Under the pieces are notes generated by a model. It was not told where the DNA came from and made no database searches. It saw nothing but the letters and a program-made list of their open reading frames with translations. The translations under genes and the position numbers were made by a program. Of a DNA stretch of 7,005 nt, positions 4,837-7,005 are shown piece after piece. Origin of the DNA: Verrucomicrobiota bacterium (lineage in GTDB: Bacteria > Verrucomicrobiota > Verrucomicrobiia > Opitutales > Opitutaceae); assembly GCA_023410155.1 (NCBI GenBank), contig JAEYQF010000009.1, positions 1 to 7,005 of the forward strand. The letters are read 5' to 3'. Each line of letters opens with the position of its first letter. Positions within the stretch are counted from its first letter, which is position 1.

Positions 4837-5295
4837 TCAGGCTCGACCGCCGAACGAGCAGTGGTCGTCGAGGTCCAGAAAGTCGAAACGCGTCTTGATG
4901 TCCTCACGATCGGGGTGGAGACGCCGCATGGATTCGGCGAAGTCCTCCAAGGTTTCAGAGTCGCTGTCGACCGCTCTCTTCGCTTGGTGATCGCTCCACG
5001 CTGCGATCTCCCAAGCCTGCCGTTTGTATTCTGCGTGCGATTCGATCCACGCCAGGATTTCGGCGTCTCCGCCCCCCTTTGCGATGAATGCCTTGAGTGC
5101 ACCATGGTCGATACCCACGAATCGCAGGAAGTGCCCGTTCATCCCCTCAGGCCCATCATAGTAGTCGCCGAGCGTCCCAGCTAGCGCCGCACGAGCCTTG
5201 TCGATCAATCTCGGGAGGATCACATAGCCGCCGAGACGAACATAGCAGCTGCGAGGTGGTCGTCGGGTGAGATCGTAGGGGCTTGCGGCGTTCAT
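4837..5295 (-). CDS. DUF5069 domain protein
   Basis: This 152-aa cytoplasmic protein has unknown biochemical role. The N-terminal DLTRRPPRSCYVRLGGYVIL (8-27) continues as PRLIDKARAALAGTLGDYY, the hallmark of DUF5069. FLRFVGIDHGALKAFIA (56-72), DAEILAWIE (78-86) and a C-terminal DIKTRFDFLDLDD (132-144) are also in family order. DUF5069 proteins are common in Verrucomicrobiota and Planctomycetota, which is part of the taxonomic hint. The frame is open to a Met codon at 5382. I chose 5295 because the conserved DLT-RPPRS motif begins seven residues later, whereas the 29-residue extension is not family-like. Both candidate starts open with Met-Asn-Ala-Ala, an odd local repetition. The gene lies 168 bp downstream of tRNA-Pro on the same strand and may be read from the same transcript. 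Confidence 0.88.
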   Translation of the reverse strand: MNAASPYDLTRRPPRSCYVRLGGYVILPRLIDKARAALAGTLGDYYDGPEGMNGHFLRFVGIDHGALKAFIAKGGGDAEILAWIESHAEYKRQAWEIAAWSDHQAKRAVDSDSETLEDFAESMRRLHPDREDIKTRFDFLDLDDHCSFGGRA

Positions 5296-5463
5296 CTTGA
5301 TTTGGAACACGGCCGTCGAGATTTGTCCCGTCCCGCGCGCTTCGGCGGTGCTTCGCGAGTCCCGAGGCGGAGCCGCGTTCATGTCCGGACCAGGCGATCT
5401 TCTCCCAAGGGTCGCGGAATCCTCCGGCCCAAGTTGACACTCTTGTATGTGCCTCTCGCAGAA

Positions 5464-5540
5464 TGGTCGGGGCGGTGAGATTCGAACTCACGACCTCAAC
5501 GTCCCGAACGTAGCGCTCTACCAGGCTAAGCTACGCCCCG
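5464..5540 (-). tRNA. tRNA-Pro (anticodon CGG)
   Basis: The minus strand folds as a cloverleaf. The 7-bp acceptor CGGGGCG/CGCCCCG is fully paired. The D arm contains AGCCTGGTA, the anticodon loop is TTCGGGA with CGG at 34-36, and the T arm GTGAG-TTCGAAT-CTCAC has a perfect stem. The body closely parallels the E. coli proline CGG tRNA. The 3' CCA is encoded in the DNA (complement of 5464-5466) after A73. The anticodon stem has one T-T mismatch (position 28 with 42). It reads proline CCG codons, and its 5' end faces the phosphofructokinase gene. Confidence 0.96.
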
Positions 5541-5703
5541 ATTCGTCTGCGGAGCTCGGTGGCTCCAGTGGAGGGCGGAGGAAAAGACAGCAGTCTAGCT
5601 ACGGCAAACAAAATCGCGTGCTACTGGCGCGTCCGGACGGGAAAATTTTTGTCGCACGGGCCGTGGCGGTTCGGGTGTGCTCGGTGTTTCCCCAATCAAT
5701 CTC
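5541..5703. promoter_or_regulatory. Divergent intergenic region between tRNA-Pro and the phosphofructokinase gene
   Basis: These 163 bp must hold the promoters of the minus-strand tRNA and the plus-strand phosphofructokinase gene. An AT-rich patch (gggaaaatttttg, about 5640-5652) stands out in a GC-rich background, and a short ggagc/gctcc repeat lies at 5551-5566. I could not find a convincing pair of -35 and -10 boxes on either strand, so only the location is supported. Confidence 0.4.
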
Positions 5704-6927
5704 ATGCAGCCAAAAAAAATCGCATTCCTTACCGCCGGCGGACTCGCTCCGTGCTTGAACGCAGCGGTGGCCGGACTCATCGAGCGTTACTCGCGCGTCG
5801 CCCCCCAGATTGAGCTGATATGCTATCGCAGCGGCTACAAGGGGCTGTTGCTTGGCGACAGCATCAAGGTGTCTCCCGAGATGCGCGCGTCGGCTTCGGT
5901 GCTGCGGCAACATGGCGGAAGCGCGATCGGAAACAGCCGCGTCAAGCTCACCAACGTGAAGGACTGTGTGAAGCGGGGATTGGTGAAAGAGGGACAGGAT
6001 CCCCGCAAGGTGGCGGCGGATCAACTGGTGCGGGATGGGGTGGACGTTTTGCACACGATCGGCGGTGACGATACGAACACGGTGGCTGCAGATCTAGCCG
6101 CTTACCTCAAAACCAACGGCTACAACCTCACGGTGATCGGGCTCCCGAAAACGATCGATAACGACATCATTCCGATCCGGCAGAGCCTGGGAGCATGGAC
6201 GGCCGCGGAAGAGGGCGCGTCGTTCTTCGAACATGTGGTCGCGGAGCATGGCGCCAACTCGCGGATGCTGATCATCCACGAGATCATGGGGCGGCATTGC
6301 GGTTGGCTGACGGCCCAAACGGCGCGCGTCTATCAAGACCGGCTAGCTAAGCAGGCTTACGCTCCGGGACTGGGGCTAAGCCGGGAGCGGTTGTCCGTGC
6401 ACGGGGTATTTGTCCCGGAACTCCACTTGGACATCGAAGCGGAGGCGGCGCGTCTGAAGAAGAACATGGACGCACAGGACAACGTGAATCTGTTTATCAG
6501 CGAGGGTGCAGGCGTTGACAGCATAGTTGCGGAGCTGACCGCCCGAGGGGAGGAAGTGCCTCGCGACGCCTTCGGTCATGTGAAACTCGATGCGGTGAAC
6601 GTCGGCAAGTGGTTCGGCGACCGATTCGCCAAGATGCTCGGAGCCGAAAAGGTGCTCGTGCAGAAAAGCGGGTATTACGCTCGCGCGTCGGCAGCCAACA
6701 CCGCTGATCTGGAGCTGATTGACCGATGTGTCGCTCTCGCGGTGGACACCGCGCTGGGTGGCGGCGCCGGCGGAGTGACGGGAGAAGATGAGGAGCGGGG
6801 TAACGAACTCCGGGTGATCGAGTTCCCCCGGATCAAGGGGGCCAAGCCCTTTGACGTAAACGCACCGTGGTTTGCGGAATTGCTTCAATCGCTCGGCCAG
6901 GATCGAGTGGCGGCTGCTCCGCACTGA
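5704..6927 (+). CDS. pfp: Pyrophosphate-dependent 6-phosphofructokinase
   Basis: The 407-aa cytoplasmic enzyme is predicted to convert fructose 6-phosphate plus PPi to fructose 1,6-bisphosphate plus Pi, reversibly, in glycolysis and gluconeogenesis. The phosphate-donor loop is TAGG (10-13). GGDDTN (120-125) carries the second Asp where ATP enzymes have Gly, and PKTIDND (148-154) has the Lys that marks PPi use; Asp151 is the expected catalytic base. MGRHCG (195-200), SEGAGV (266-271) and QKSGYYAR (320-327) follow in standard order. Whole-length resemblance is to the Propionibacterium freudenreichii PPi enzyme, of similar size. I chose ATG 5704, which immediately precedes QPKKIAFLTAGG; GTG 5677 would add nine residues. 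No clear Shine-Dalgarno is visible. The gene is followed by its own terminator, so it is probably monocistronic. Confidence 0.95.
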   Translation: MQPKKIAFLTAGGLAPCLNAAVAGLIERYSRVAPQIELICYRSGYKGLLLGDSIKVSPEMRASASVLRQHGGSAIGNSRVKLTNVKDCVKRGLVKEGQDPRKVAADQLVRDGVDVLHTIGGDDTNTVAADLAAYLKTNGYNLTVIGLPKTIDNDIIPIRQSLGAWTAAEEGASFFEHVVAEHGANSRMLIIHEIMGRHCGWLTAQTARVYQDRLAKQAYAPGLGLSRERLSVHGVFVPELHLDIEAEAARLKKNMDAQDNVNLFISEGAGVDSIVAELTARGEEVPRDAFGHVKLDAVNVGKWFGDRFAKMLGAEKVLVQKSGYYARASAANTADLELIDRCVALAVDTALGGGAGGVTGEDEERGNELRVIEFPRIKGAKPFDVNAPWFAELLQSLGQDRVAAAPH

Positions 6928-6951
6928 GGCGTCGGGAGCATTGATCGAAGT

Positions 6952-6981
6952 GGCGCCCGTTCATTCGGGCGCCTTTTTTTT
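6952..6981 (+). terminator. Intrinsic terminator after the phosphofructokinase gene
   Basis: A perfect 8-bp GC-rich stem ggcgcccg/cgggcgcc (6952-6959, 6966-6973) with loop ttcatt is followed at once by eight T residues (6974-6981). It lies 24 bp after the stop codon and is the only canonical Rho-independent terminator in the window. Confidence 0.95.
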
Positions 6982-7005
6982 GCCGCGTATGCGACACGCC
7001 CGCAG

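Noticed and set aside
5434..5439. Perfect TTGACA as a plus-strand promoter
   Set aside because: No -10-like sequence lies 16-18 bases downstream, and it would read antisense into the tRNA gene.
5464..5485. tRNA 3' end as an island attachment site
   Set aside because: I found no second copy of the tRNA 3' end in the window and no integrase gene.
5156..5491. Minus-strand frame beginning MSSNLTAPT
   Set aside because: It is translation of the tRNA 3' part followed by a wrong phase of the DUF5069 gene.
5447..5758. Plus-strand frame with the GGEIRTHD string
   Set aside because: This is the well-known false protein produced by translating the antisense of a tRNA gene.
1..7005. CRISPR array or phage genes
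   Set aside because: There are no regularly spaced repeats and no cas or phage structural genes.

Overview
The window is GC-rich bacterial DNA with a complete IS1111-type insertion sequence at the left, a row of small accessory genes in the middle, and conserved chromosomal genes at the right: a tRNA-Pro, a DUF5069 protein and a pyrophosphate-dependent phosphofructokinase. The DUF5069 protein opens with an RPPRS...VRLGGYVILPR-type motif, and the phosphofructokinase is of the Propionibacterium PPi type. Together with high GC and few clear Shine-Dalgarno sites, this suggests a Verrucomicrobiota-like organism, perhaps Opitutaceae. That assignment rests on protein resemblance only and is tentative.

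Left (1 to about 1375): the element carries a 346-aa DEDD/serine transposase and perfect 13-bp subterminal inverted repeats (12-24 and 1359-1371). About 250 bp of non-coding DNA lie between the transposase stop and the right repeat. This is where IS1111-group elements encode their guide RNA (seekRNA, or bridge RNA). In this stretch, 1143-1151 is the exact reverse complement of the DNA just outside the right end (1376-1384). A second segment, 1180-1187, is identical to the DNA just outside the left end (1-8). Short stems place these two segments on opposite sides of a possible internal loop. This appears to be a guide RNA still matching the site into which its element inserted, and it is the main discovery in the window.

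Middle (1376-4836): about 310 bp without a convincing gene, then six plus-strand genes. They encode a six-helix membrane protein (DUF7010-like), a 92-aa conserved small protein, a GNAT acetyltransferase, a GrpB/UPF0157 nucleotidyltransferase-fold protein, a helical protein with a basic tail, and a YciI-like protein. Most are separated by 85-200 bp, so they look individually expressed. The last two are only 27 bp apart and may be cotranscribed. The layout resembles a gene-cassette or island region, but I found no attC sites and no tRNA-derived attachment repeat.

Right (4837-7005): the DUF5069 gene and tRNA-Pro(CGG) lie on the minus strand. The phosphofructokinase gene diverges from the tRNA and ends at a strong intrinsic terminator. 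It gives reversible, PPi-linked flux at the fructose-6-phosphate step of glycolysis.
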